Below are positions 9,235 to 19,995 of a DNA stretch of 36,559 nucleotides, piece by piece. The translations under genes and the position numbers were made by a program. The DNA comes from Larix sibirica. Taxonomy: Eukaryota; Streptophyta; Pinopsida; Pinales; Pinaceae. The notes under the pieces were generated by a model. It was not told the origin of the DNA. It worked only from the letters and a program-made list of their open reading frames with translations, and did not search any database. How positions within the stretch are numbered: the first letter of the stretch is position 1; every line of letters starts with the position of its first letter. The stretch lies in contig NWUY0300018343.1 of the NCBI GenBank assembly GCA_004151065.3, positions 8,246 through 44,804 on the forward strand, in the 5' to 3' direction.

Positions 9235-10133
9235 ACTACTAAGTGTCAACTGTCAGCAACTAGGGTCTAACAATTATGAATTACCCTCAGTAATTAACAT
9301 AAACAAGGGTGGTTCTTTCCCATGAATATATAAATAATTTAACAATTTGATTTTGGAACTGTAAACCATTAATATTAGACCATGGTTTGTAAGGATCTTA
9401 CATAAATAACCTCACGTTCTCATCAGAAACAGTTCTTCCAGGTCAGAGGAAGCGATTTTTTACTAAATAATTCATCTACTTTATTACCTATATTTGGTAT
9501 TTTAATGTCACTGATGGATGAGTTCATTTTGAATTTGTTTTCAGGTTTAACAAAGGTCTGTTTGTGATCTATGATTTTCTGTTTTGTTGTTTATCTTAAT
9601 CCCTTCTTTTAGAGGTTTCTATAATTCTTTCCAAGTTTTAAGTTGCTTTTGATGATCTTTTGTAGTGCGCCTTTAGCAGAGAGGCCAATTGAGTTCTTCA
9701 TAAAAATTGTGCAATTATCAGTCGAATTCCCATAAGAGGCATATCGAAAGCGCTTGTGATGTGGATTAATGGGGCTAAGTTCTTGAGTAGGATTCTCAGT
9801 GGTCACTGTTGATCTGGATGAACAGTGATACTGCATGTAAGAGATCAAAGTGCAAACAGTTGTTGATAATTGTTAGATGATATCTATTGAGTATATATGT
9901 ACTCATTGTATCAATAATTTTAGATTCAACATTATGTGGATAGAGTCTAGACATCTTAGCTGATTGTCACGTCAACTTATTTACTTTTAATTAGGAAGGG
10001 GAGGCTTTGTGACAGTTGTGCAGCATAATAGTTGCTTACGTTTTACAGTTGTGCACGGTTTAAGGGACCAATTAAATTATTCTAAGTACATCATCCAGAT
10101 TTGAAATACAGAATACTGAGTGTAGATTCCCTC
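9235..10133. other. Probable AUG5 intron, no gene seen
   Basis: AT-rich sequence with many stops in all frames. A 79-codon minus-strand frame (9609-9848) shows no known domain, and its length is easily reached by chance here. I take this as intron sequence upstream of the first AUG5 exon, assuming 8.7-17.9 kb is contiguous with that gene. Confidence 0.4.
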
Positions 10134-10533
10134 TCTGATCTGGATATGGAGTTATGTACACTCTTCAGCCTAACAAAAGGGGCTTATCTACCCAAAACAA
10201 CAAAATATGGACGATTGGAGTGTATGCACAGCTGCCTTTGATCAGTTTGAAAGCCTAACTTTTTAAAGGTCATAACTTGCTTTTCTGAAGTCTTTTTGAT
10301 AGTTTTTAGATGGTACAGTACCAAATACGGAGTTACGTACCCTATCTGTACTGGATTTGGAGTTACATACACTCTCCCACCTAATAAAAGGGGCTTTATA
10401 TACATACCCAACGGCCAAAACAACAAAATATGGATGAGTGTATGGACAGCTGCCTTTGATCAGTTTGAAAGCCTAACTTTTTAAAGGTCATAACCTGCTT
10501 TTCTGAAGTCTTTTTGATAGTTTTTTGATGGTA
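10134..10533. repeat. Direct repeat, two units of about 185 bp
   Basis: Unit 1 is 10134-10315 and unit 2 is 10345-10533, separated by about 30 bases. Both run from TCTG-CTGGAT-TGGAGTTA through AAAAGGGGCTT, AACAACAAAATATGGA and GATCAGTTTGAAAGCCTAAC to TTTGATAGTTTTTGATGGTA-like ends. Unit 2 has a few extra bases. No coding capacity. Copy 2 has the same at 24085-24266 and 24296-24484. Confidence 0.85.
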
Positions 10534-10639
10534 TCAGCCTGAGCTGATCAATTATGTCCAATATCTACACAATGCTAGAGTGGCAAATTAAGAAACAAGA
10601 CTTGCCTCCCACGGCCTGCGTGTCCGTATTTTACATATT

Positions 10640-10722
10640 GGACATGTGACACACTAGGACACGTGTCAGACATGAGTTTGACATTTGTCAAACTTGTGTC
10701 TTACATGTGCCCTAGCATGTCC
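10640..10722. repeat. Long imperfect palindrome rich in GTGTC/GACAC
   Basis: The centre is a perfect inverted repeat GTTTGACA-TT-TGTCAAAC (10676-10693). The arms extend outward as CACGTGTCAGACATG against CTTACATGTG, then ACTAGGA against CCCTAG, and finally GGACATG (10640) against CATGTCC (ending 10722). GTGTC-rich arms of this sort occur in the ends of plant DNA transposons. A second GTGTC-rich block lies at 16582-16650. Copy 2: 24591-24673. Confidence 0.6.
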
Positions 10723-10739
10723 CAAGGTGTCGAACATGC

Positions 10740-11305
10740 AGGGGGCCAAAATAGAGTTAAAAAGTGATCTTCCCCTTTTTTTTCACTTTCATCCCACAGG
10801 AAAGTGCTAAAAATTTGTGCAGGTGAAGGAGAAAAATCAGATTTGAAGGGATTCTAGGAGATTTCAAGCATTATAACTTCCTAGATTTGTCTTTTTCCCA
10901 ACATCAACATTCTTCTTCATTCATATTGTTACACCACATTGAATCAGGTTTCACGTTGGGGTTTTCATTGACACACGTGTTATGATGTTTTAATTAGTTG
11001 ATGACTAATTGAAGCTGGGCTATGGTTTGGTCAAAAGTTTAGCCTTAGTGCATACATGCTGACGTTGATTTAACCATTTAATGGTTATTTTAATCATTTA
11101 TAAGGCTAATACTTGAGCACCCTCCATCATTGGCCTCTTTTCACACATGGGAGTGGTTATTTGAAGGCTTTGCATGACTATTCTATGGAGCACTGTCCTA
11201 TAGCATAGATTCTAAGGCATGTGTGGTGATATTTTATCATTTTTTGGTTGAAGGTGTAACTACGTTGGCACACATCCCTAGGGTGCACTCTTCTTGGAGG
11301 ATATT
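10740..11305. other. Intron sequence, no gene seen
   Basis: Non-coding, with a T-run at 10776-10783 that differs in length by one base between the two copies. Nothing else is recognised. Confidence 0.4.
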
Positions 11306-11745
11306 GGCTTGGTCAAGATGGTTAGTATTGCACATTTATCAGGGGTTGCCTCTCCTAATTGAAGATTATTTTATTGTTGGCTTGGTCAAGGTGGTTACTC
11401 ATGCACATGCTTCAAAGGTTTGTTGACTCATTATGCCTTGATTCACAAGTGAGAAGTGGTTCACTTGTAAAGTGTGCTATGAAGTTGGTTGGAAGTTAGT
11501 TAGATCCACCTGTGTGAGAGTTCTCTCTTTGAGGATGCACATATGAAGAATTATTTTATTATTTCATGAGATTTTGACTTGGTAAAGGGGCCTGTTTTAA
11601 ATTTTAATAGTGCACCCTCTCTCTTGGTGATTCTCCTTGTAATATTATATTATTTTTCTAGTGGAGCAAATTCTCCTGAAGACCTTTGACTTGGCAAAGA
11701 CCTGACTAGCTATATTTTTATTATTGTTGGACTTGTCAAGGAGTT
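11306..11745. repeat. Recurring CTTGGTCAAG motif cluster
   Basis: The motif GGCTTGGTCAAG and close variants recur at 11306, 11379, 11576 (GACTTGGTAAAG), 11688 (GACTTGGCAAAG) and 11730 (GACTTGTCAAG). Three of them follow a TTATTTTATT- or TTTTTATTATTG-like stretch. Spacing is irregular (73 to 197 bases), so this is a decayed interspersed repeat rather than a clean tandem array. The surrounding 10.98-12.0 kb could be a decayed LTR, but no termini or primer site support that. Copy 2: 25258-25697. Confidence 0.45.
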
Positions 11746-13349
11746 AGATAAATAATTATATTTTATTTCAAGATAGATAAAGGAGTTTTCTCTCCATTTT
11801 TTGCATTATGGTTGAGAGATGGGGATTGAAGGAGTTCTCCCTTTGGGCTACATTGAGGCTTCTTTCTTTATGTTACATTATTATATTGCTAGTTTATTAT
11901 TGTTGTAAAACCCTTGTAACTTGTTATGAAGGCTTTTTAATGGAGCATCTTCCATTTCGATGATATAATGCACGAGGAAAATTGCTCATGTTATCTCTGT
12001 TGTGTTATTTTGCATCTAACATACTAAAATGCTGATGGAATTAATGTAGCATCACCATCATAACATAGTTTTAGAGTAGCATTTTCAGGTCTCCAAGGTT
12101 AAATTTCTGCAATGATTTTATCGTAGTTAAGGCAGATTTTTGGCATGTTAAAACAACTCTTGTTTACCTTACACATTCATTCTTCTTGGATCCATGCTTG
12201 CTTGACTCCATTTAGCCCAACACTTGGTAGGCACTGGTCTAAAGGTTTACAATCACCTTTTGTTTCTTAATCCATTCATCCACCTTTCACTATACTACAT
12301 CTACACTCTTTTTGCTAAGGACTTACTCCCTATATCACTTCGATAACCTTAGCAATTTACTTAGGGATACCCCCCTTGAGTTGGAGAAGAGCCAACCTGA
12401 AGTGAGAAATATAAGGCTACCGAAGTGACAGTGGGTAGTTTTGTTGTATGATTTAGCAGTCCTATGATGCAAGGAATATCTATTACTAGACCCGCAAAAC
12501 CTCAAAGGTCTACCCCCTAAGTGTCACACAGATAGCTCTCTCTCTCTTTAGGCCTCCTAAATCTCCTAAGGAAATCTAAACTAACCATGGGAGATGCCCC
12601 CAACTAGATTTTCCAGGGTACTAACTAGAGATTTCCACATGCAAGCCTAAAGAGGACTATACAACGTGGGCTGGCTTTCTCAAGTACCAGTCAAGTTGAT
12701 TTATGAGTGAGGTAACTAAGGATATGCAAATGTTAGGAGTTAAATTCAAGTTCCTTAATCGTGCTTGTAAAATTCTTGAAATCTGTGCACAAATTCAATG
12801 ACAAATTTCGTCAAACACTTAGAAATTCTCAGATTTCAGTCTTTCAACAGTCATTAATATAAATGCATATCACATGCACGTTTCACAAGGCACTGTAAGC
12901 TTAAATACAGTTTCTAAGCCAATAATTGCAGCGGAAAATAAAAATAACAGCAGACTGTAAAAAGCATTTGACTCAGTGATTTTTAGTTCTAAGACCCTGG
13001 AAAAATCCATAGGGGAAAACCCAGTCCACAAGAGAATTTTATTGAGCTTTAAAGATGTCTCAGAAATATACAACAGCGTACTTACAGCAATAAATGTATA
13101 GGACTAAAACAGAAATCTGAGTCATTACAGTCACCCTGAAATCTGAGCCAAATACCCACAGTGACTGCTACAGGAATCTCGTGCACTATAGGTACAAAAA
13201 CAACAGCAGTCTCCTCTCTTGAAATACATACCAACCTTGCCTTGTTTTCAGTGCTGAAACTGCTGTACGAAATGGCTACAGGAATCAGCCTTGAACTGCG
13301 TGAAGACTCATTCTCTCTCCTGCTGTACAGCCTTTTAATGCTGCTCCTT
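11746..13349. other. Intron sequence with possible LTR-like debris
   Basis: No coding region. Near 12870-13030 the minus strand reads GGACTGGGTTTTCCCC followed upstream by an AT-rich region, which resembles U5 sequence of plant LTR elements, but no paired LTR or primer site is visible. A short CT microsatellite is at about 12536-12548. Confidence 0.35.
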
Positions 13350-13620
13350 TGTCTTGGGAACTGTGCCTCCCACTCCTTGGGAAGCGTGCCACCCCTCTAA
13401 CCTGGAGAAATGCACCCCTTTTCTGCTATACCAACAGCATTTACTGTTGTGCTAGCTTTGGAGTGCATGCCTACCCTTCCTCTCTTGGAATACGTGCTGC
13501 CCTCCCTCTTGGTTGCTCTCTCACCCTTCCTTTCTCAGCTCAACTCTTCACCTTATCTTGGGAAATGTGCTTCTCACACTTCTCACCAAGTTCCTTTCTT
13601 GGAATTCGAGCCACTCCAAA
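13350..13620. repeat. Degenerate minisatellite, CTTGGGAA-GTGC motif
   Basis: Variants of CTTGGGAANYGTGCCTCCC recur about every 30-90 bases: CTTGGGAACTGTGCCTCCC near 13352, CTTGGGAAGCGTGCCACCC near 13376, CTTGGAATACGTGCTGCCC near 13485, CTTGGGAAATGTGCTTCTC near 13557 and CTTGGAATTCGAGCCACTCC near 13597. The block is pyrimidine-rich and has two overlapping open + frames of 88-99 codons. I regard those as by-products of the low stop density of such sequence. Copy 2: 27302-27572. Confidence 0.5.
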
Positions 13621-15186
13621 CTGTTCTCTTTGGAATGAATGTAAATAAAGTCTTTTTATTATTCTCATTAGGGTAACTGCTTGTCTTTTCGTCTTCTACA
13701 GCTAAGATTGGATCTTTGCCCACAAGATCAATGAGTGAGATTTAATCTCAAGTTCACTTAAATATCTTAAGGGAAACTATATAAAATTAAATTACATTCG
13801 AAAAGTCACATTCACCCTAAATTAATAAAAACTTAAAAGTGCACTTTATATCATAAAGTCACTTTATAAACTACAACTCACTTTAATAAAGTACATCTCA
13901 CTTTAAAATATAGTCACATCATAAAGTACTCTACAAATACTTTTTATAAAGTCACTTCATGTCATTAATGAGATCTCCTTGTTCTCGAAGCCTTGCACCT
14001 AGGCACTTGATGCAGGAGTATCTCCAAACTACCAAAACTAAGAGGGCTAAGATAATACTAAAGATAATATGAAGTCCTAGCAATGATCTTTTGGTTTTGC
14101 CTAACCAATTATCTAAATAAGTTTATGGAGGTAAAGAGGAAGATTCAATGAGCTAAGTAACCAAACAGATTTAAATAAGGAACCATTTAACACATTGAAT
14201 CAAAAGTAATACACCATAAATACATAATTATTCAATGCATGGAAATTTTTTATTCCAGGTTCAAGTTCAACACATGTCATGAATAAAAGAGTATCAACAT
14301 GATCAAGTAATATCACTTAGATTTTAGATATGCGATTTAGTTATCCAAGTATAAGAAGAAGCATAAGACGTTGATAGCCATTTCCAAAGTGATAATATTA
14401 ACACAAGTATCATGGGTGCTCCCTTGGGACGTGCCCAAGGTACTTAGAAATTTTCCTTATGGATATCAAATCACTAAGGGATTAGGAGAATTATTCAAAT
14501 AATTTCTCCTTTAGATCGTCCTCTTGTGCAAAGAGGCAAGTGTTGGCGTTGAGCAAAAGGAAGTCCTTGCTTAAAATTCAAGACTAAGCTCCTCTTTGTC
14601 TTGAGTTGGAAGTAATTAAGTTGTTAAAGTATTGAATTATTTGAGTTAATAACCAACAATAGTAAGCATGTAGAAAAATGAATAACTTGATAAATGTAAG
14701 TGCAAAAATAAGTTACTCAAATAAGAATTACACAATGCTACCATGTTTTAAGGAGCATTCATCATATAGTATAGTCATGAAATCATGATGACATACCCCA
14801 TAAGTATCTTCAAACAAATTCATTGGATTAATGATCTAAGAGCATACTAGTACCATGCAAACGTATCAAAGTATTTACCAAAGGACTAGTTCTTCTTTGA
14901 GGTGGAGATGGATGACTCACAAGAGGTTTGGAAAGTGAAATGGCTTTGGTTAAATGTTTGACTCAAGGTAAGGGAAACAAGGCTTCCTTTGTAGTTTCAC
15001 CAATAATGCAGATAACCAAAGCATGTGTCGATTAGAAGGGGTGTGTTATGAGGTGCCTTTCCCTTGATCCCAGTAGTAAAAGTTACCCTTATTTAACTTT
15101 TTCTTTTTCTTTTTACTTTTCTTTTAGCACATGATTAGCGTATTGGAAGATACCTTTTGGATACTAGTGATGACACGGCTTTGGCT
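13621..15186. other. AT-rich intron sequence with ACTTTATAAAGT palindromes
   Basis: No gene is seen. At 13840-13960 the strings CACTTTATA and ATAAAGT alternate at least six times and form overlapping short palindromes. A pyrimidine tract (TTTTTCTTTTTCTTTTT type) is at about 15098-15126. The rest is unremarkable. Copy 2 of the palindrome cluster is at 27792-27912. Confidence 0.5.
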
Positions 15187-15299
15187 CTGCTGCCAGCGAG
15201 CATCCATAGCCTCGATGGAGTTGCCACAATAATGCATATGAGTGCAAATAGGCATAGCACCTGCTGCCAGCGAGTGTCCATAGCCTCGACTGGGATTAC
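15187..15299. repeat. Two 39-bp direct repeats, 74 bp apart
   Basis: CTGCTGCCAGCGAG followed by TCCATAGCCTCGA occurs at 15187-15225 and 15261-15299 with a few mismatches. The T/C difference between the large copies (15180 against 29132) lies just before the first unit. Copy 2: 29139-29177 and 29213-29251. Confidence 0.85.
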
Positions 15300-16043
15300 C
15301 TATTCTTCCAACCGTTGACCATTATATGGCAATAGCATAGGGAATTTGGATCTTAGGACGAGGCATTGCTTAGTTGTAACTTTTCTTGACTACTGACAGC
15401 CAGCTTCGGGGTGCATTCTTGAAAGCCCTATATTGAGGATTCGCTAAAACACAACAACCCTTAGACATAGTTATGAAATAGCAAAGCATAAATGGTGACA
15501 GATCCACAAAGGGGGAAAACAAGAGTCAATCAATCAATCTCAAGCCAATGGGATGCGAAGACAAGATGGAGTGGTATGGATGAAATGATAAAAGCTAAAG
15601 ATGGAATGAACCAAAGAAGGGGGAATAGTCCTTACGACTTAGAAATACTAAATTAAGAATAGTCTTATAGGTGCATGGTATATCATTAAACAAAAAATCC
15701 TTCACCCTCGTCAACCTATGCAAGGTACTATTAGCTATACTCATCAAAACAATCAAATACAACATATCATGTAACATTAGTATACAAATTTACAATCTAG
15801 TACAACATCAAGTGATACATCATCATCACGGTACATTATTTGTCATGGTATAGCAATATAAGGCATAAAAATAACATCATCTCGCATGGTCACCCATATC
15901 ACATAGAAGACCCATAAGCAGAAAAAATGGGCCACAGCAGTTTGAATACACCAGCACTGAGCAAACTGGAATATAGTGAAGCAAAAATAAGTCATTATGC
16001 CTATAGAGTATGAGGCATAACAGGAATTCATCTTTGGGTTCTC
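15300..16043. other. Intron sequence, no gene seen
   Basis: Non-coding. Frames on both strands stay below about 90 codons and show no domain. Nothing else is recognised. Confidence 0.4.
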
Positions 16044-16097
16044 ATGTGTTGCCTCGTAAGTTCTCACATTGGAGTGAGAACTTATGAGGCAACACAT
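16044..16097. repeat. 24-bp hairpin with 6-base loop
   Basis: The arm 16044-16067 (ATGTGTTGCCTCGTAAG...) pairs with 16074-16097 (...CTTATGAGGCAACACAT) around the loop ATTGGA. There is one non-Watson-Crick position, a G opposite T that would be a G-U pair in RNA. It could be the centre of a small inverted-repeat transposon or a fold-back in the intron transcript. The stem is short for a plant microRNA precursor. Copy 2: 29996-30049. Confidence 0.85.
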
Positions 16098-17363
16098 ACC
16101 ACCGAAATCATGGCTCAATTATAAAGGGCTGTTGTTAAAGGTCAAAGGAAAGGGATGTCAGTGTTGGTGTTGCCCCTCCCACTCCAAGTCCATCTATTAA
16201 TTTTATTGCGCCATTTGCTGCAAGTGGAGCTGACAGTCATACAAATAGCCCTGCTATAGCAACACAACAAGCTCAAGAAAGAAAATATCTGCTGCATTTG
16301 TCATTGGCATTCCCACCCATAGTATCAGTATCTATGTAATACATTTTGATTTTGATGATATTAAAAGAGTCAATGAGGAAACTATAGTTCATAGTTCTAA
16401 TTCTAATCCTCTGTTTTATGTGTATTGATTCTTGATTACTCTAATTTCTTGCGTGTTTGATGTAGTAACTAGTGGTATCAATGTTTTGTAAATGTTCTTA
16501 AAATTTTGGATCTTTATGTCTATATTTTAATTTTGTATTTTTAATTTTTTAATATATATAAATTTCGTAGTGTATATATATAAAATGTCCCCCATGTCAT
16601 GTTCTGGGGGTTGATGTGCCGTGTTGGACACTCATATCAATGTGTCCTGTGTGTCCCGTTTCCCAATCCCATGTGAGTTAGGTGGCAAAGTGGCTTCTGT
16701 TTTAAAAAACTGCGTTAATGTTGTTTGGAGTTACGTTCATGGTAGAAATTATCATTGTTTTTTCATTGAGCACGAGCGACAAATAACTTGTAGGAAATGG
16801 TGAGCAGTGCCTAGAACTTAGAAGGACCACAGAGGGGCATGACTCCGATGGTGAAACACATATCCTAAGGAAAATTTTATTGCATTAGCAACTTACAAAT
16901 ATCAGATGCATCCTCAGATAATTTTGAAAGGGAGATTCTGTTATTTGAGATAAGTTAGATAACCCAATATTGAAGACGATTGATGCTTGTATGACAATCT
17001 AGGCCTTAAGGTGATGAAGGCCAGTGTGACTATAAATCCATTAACTGTGAGACTTCTATGATAAGTAAGGAGGTCACTTGAAAGGCTTACATATAGGCAT
17101 AGGGGTTTAGTTTACTTTTATGATGATCCCTATAATGTCTTTGGATAAGATGCTGTGTACAAACATTACTTTTCTTGATATGTACAGTATTAAGGAGAGA
17201 TTGAATCATTCAAACTCTAATAGAGAGTCCTAAAGGAGAATTGCTCTTACCTTATTGAACACAAAAGATGGTTAACTACAGGGAAGAGAAATCTCTAGTG
17301 TTTCATTGAAGAGAAAATCAAGAACCCATTTCATGTTCTGGAGATTTCTCTCAAGGTAGGATC
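16098..17363. other. Intron sequence with a GTGTC-rich block
   Basis: No gene. AT dinucleotide runs at about 16550-16582 precede a block (16582-16650) that reads ATGTCCCCCATGTC, then GATGTGCCGTGTTGGACAC, then GTGTCCTGTGTGTCCCG. It resembles the reverse complement of the GTGTC-rich palindrome near 10.6-10.7 kb and may be the other end of a decayed DNA transposon. Confidence 0.35.
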
Positions 17364-17451
17364 TAGGTAGCTTTGCAGATTTTAGGAGAGATAAAATGTT
17401 GTAAATGTAGGTAGCTTTGCAGATTTTAGGAGAGATAAAATGTTGTAAATA
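17364..17451. repeat. Tandem duplication, 2 x 44 bp
   Basis: Units 17364-17407 and 17408-17451 both read TAGGTAGCTTTGCAGATTTT onward to GTTGTAAAT and differ only in the last base (G or A). Copy 2: 31316-31403. Confidence 0.95.
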
Positions 17452-17942
17452 TGTAGTGCTTAGTGTCCATTTTAGTTGCAGTATTGACATGAGAAAATAC
17501 ATAGGTACACCAAGCTTAGCATATGTGTTGTGTAGTTCTCTTCATGGTGCGTCTGATACTTCTTTGGTTTATATCAGAGTATAGTATTGAGAATAGCACT
17601 GTCATACTTAGTCTTGGGAGGAATGATAGGCTTTCTTTTCTCGCGGGTTCTTTAATGGAGAAAAACTATTCCCTTAGTTTATGTATATGCCCGGGAAGGT
17701 TTATAAATGTCATGCTTCACGTCAAGCTCCTTTTGATACTCTTTATTTTCAGTTTTCTGCTGTTTGGAAAAATGATAGTTGAGAATTATTCTATGGACAT
17801 TTTATTTGATATCCATTGTCTTTTTCTTATTCATTGCCTTTTGATTTGAGTGGGGATTTACTATGTTGGACCTATTGTTAATTATATGATTTGTTAGATT
17901 GTGTCAATTATTTACTCTATTTAATATGTTTTCCTTATGCAG
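17452..17942 (+). other. 3' end of the AUG5 intron
   Basis: AT- and T-rich sequence leading to the acceptor TTTTCCTTATGCAG at 17929-17942. Overlapping open frames (17523-17849) are hydrophobic by composition and show no domain. Confidence 0.5.
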
Positions 17943-18084
17943 ATATAAATATGAAAACAACAGAATAATGGATGCTTCATCTCCAGATGGGAGTTCATAT
18001 TCTCAAGGCAGAAGTAATGGCAATAATAAATTAGGAACAGATACATCGAACAAAGGAACATATAAGCAACTTCGGGAGAGACAG
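17943..18084 (+). CDS. AUG5: AUGMIN subunit 5, internal exon A (copy 1)
   Basis: AUG5 (HAUS5-like) is part of the eight-subunit augmin complex. Augmin binds existing microtubules and recruits gamma-tubulin for branched nucleation in spindle, phragmoplast and cortical arrays. The exon is bounded by the acceptor TTCCTTATGCAG and the donor CAG|GTAATT. Its first base completes a codon begun in the previous exon (Arg expected), then 47 codons follow, from YKYENNRIMD through GNNKLGTDT to KQLRERQ, ending in phase 0. As I recall the Arabidopsis protein, the matching stretch is YKFENNR, NGNGKIGTDT and QLLERQ, near the middle of about 795 residues. The Ser/Gly/Asn-rich part is a poorly conserved linker. 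The preceding exon is not in the window. Confidence 0.88.
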
Positions 18085-18920
18085 GTAATTTTCATTTTTA
18101 TCATGATTTTTCTTTGTGATATGCATACTGTTGTCTGTTTCTTTTTCACAATTGCCTATAATTCTTGTTTGTTAATTCCTCCGTTTGTACTTGTCCTGGC
18201 CACTTACATTTTTTAAAATGTTCCCTAGGCTGTTTTTTCCTGTTATCTTGGATGCTGATAAAATGATCTACTGTGGAAAAATTGCTGAGAAATCGACTAT
18301 TTTCCCATTTATTTTTCTCATTTATTATTCTGATATACCCCCCTGCTTGCTGTTTTTTGCTGAGTCATTCTGATTTTTCCTAGAGCTTTTCCTTTTTGCT
18401 GCCCCCTTCCGAGTTATTCCCGAGTCAGTTTTTCAATATTGAAATTATATATGCATTTGTGCATTTCTTGACTGAGCTAATGTTTGAAGGTTTATATGAT
18501 CTAGATGCTATTCTTGAATTTGATGGTTTGGACCAGTTGCTTCAAGTTACCTCTGGATAAATTACCTTTTCTTTCTGGTGGAAATTCAGTTTATAAAATT
18601 GCATATTTTTTGTCTGCATGACCTTACTTTTTGTCTTGTTCACTTCCATACATCTTGATTTCAGGTATGACGACTTCTGCATCCAAACATGTCTTAGATT
18701 GCCGCTTCTTTGTCTGGATGGCACATGAACATAGCAGCTAGTTCTGTGTGTAAAATTTAAATATGTTTGAGGCTACTACTGCATTTTAGTGATTGGGTCT
18801 ATTATTAAACTTTTTTTTTTTTTTTACAGTTTTGGATTAAAAGCTACAACTGATTCATTGCAGGAACAAAGAAAAGCTATAATGACTATAAAATTGAAGT
18901 GTAGAGCTAAAGCTAGAGGC

Positions 18921-19372
18921 CTTTACAACCTTAACAACCTTCTTACCATGCCTAGAATGACCTTCCAAGTCTTCTGTCTTAGAGGAGGTCAAACATTAAA
19001 TTAAATTATTGTTTCCAAGGTGTGGTAGGTAATGCTTAATACAAGGAATGCATTAGAGATTTACTTGACAAACTCTGTGAGTTCATAGTCTACAGTATAG
19101 ATTTGACCTAAGACATCATGTGAGCAAAATCCAAGAACCATGCCTCTTTACAACCTTAGCAACACTCTTACTACTTTGCCTAGCATGACCTTCACTTTTT
19201 CGTAAGTCTTAGACAAGGTCAAACATTAGAATTAAATTATAGTTTCCAAGGTGTTGGAGGTAATGCTTAATACAAGGGTTGGATTAGACATTTACCTGAC
19301 AAACTCTGAGAGTTATGAGCTTGCAGCATAGACTTGATCTAAGACACCATGTGAGCAAAATCCCTGAATCAT
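18921..19372. repeat. Diverged tandem duplication, about 225-bp unit
   Basis: Unit 1 (18921-19145) and unit 2 (19146-19372) share CTTTACAACCTTA, CATGACCTTC-like, AAGGTCAAACATTA, TTTCCAAGGTGT, GGTAATGCTTAATACAAGG, GACAAACTCTG and CATGTGAGCAAAATCC in the same order, with frequent mismatches (estimated 80-85% identity). Copy 2: 32873-33324. Confidence 0.85.
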
Positions 19373-19753
19373 GTCACTGGTTAAAGTATATTTCCTGTGG
19401 ATAGTGGAGCAAAATCATAGTAGGTACACCTTTTCTGGAAAAACGAGGATAATAAACTATAAAGCATAAAAGTGTTTTTCAAATGAGCTTGATTCCCCTT
19501 TACTAAACCTGGATCCTCCTTGACTGTGATCTCCTGTTCCTCTGGCTTCAGATGTACAAGGGTGTGGGCATTTTCTTTTTGTTTTAAACTTTTTTCTGAA
19601 CTTCCGGAAATATGAAGTGAAGTTAAATTGCTAACCTTTAATGACCCCCCTGCTGTTGTTGCAAAACCAGGCAATCATACACACTTAAATGAACATAATT
19701 TATATAATAAATATAATAGGCCTCAAGGGTTAGCTCAATATCAATTATATATG

Positions 19754-19960
19754 CCTCAAGTGTTAGCTCAATTGGTTGAAGCATCTGCCCAAGGCTTATT
19801 GCCAATGGGGACGCCATAGGTCTTGGGTACAAATTTGGGTGAGTCCCTTGGGGTTACCAGCTGCTATTGTGGCTGGCAGTTGAGCAGCGAGCTACCCTCC
19901 ATCCGGATATTTTGAGGAAGAGGGGAGGGGGATCATGCAAGGTTTTCCTTGGGAAAAATA
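19754..19960 (+). mobile_element. tRNA-derived SINE-like element 1
   Basis: SINEs are short retroposons transcribed by RNA polymerase III from a tRNA-like head. Here TAGCTCAATTGG (19764-19775) fits the A box, and GGGTACAAATTT (19825-19836) occupies the B-box position about 50 bases on. The body ends AGGTTTTCCTTGGGAAAAATA before an AT-rich tail. A fragment of the same head (CCTCAAGGGTTAGCTCAAT) lies just upstream at 19721-19739. The body is partly shared with the unit at 19996-20160. Copy 2: 33706-33912. Confidence 0.6.
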
Positions 19961-19995
19961 TTAATTATATATAAAACTATATAATAAATATAATA

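Noticed and set aside
9609-9848. 79-codon minus-strand open frame, present in both copies
   Set aside because: No recognisable domain or splice context; its length is compatible with chance, and the identical second occurrence comes only from the large repeat.
10978-12065. TGTTATGATG at 10978-10987 and its inverse CATCATAACA at 12056-12065 as terminal repeats of a 1.1-kb element
   Set aside because: The match does not extend past ten bases and the flanks show no target duplication; chance is likely in AT-rich DNA.
13349-13676. Overlapping + frames of 88-99 codons
   Set aside because: They lie in a pyrimidine-rich degenerate minisatellite where stop codons are rare; overlapping frames with no domain argue against coding.
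18829-19004. Open frame after a T-rich run and CAG (LKATTDSLQEQRKA) as a third AUG5 exon
   Set aside because: Exons A and B join directly in phase 0 and match the known protein order with no gap; the frame also overlaps a non-coding tandem repeat.
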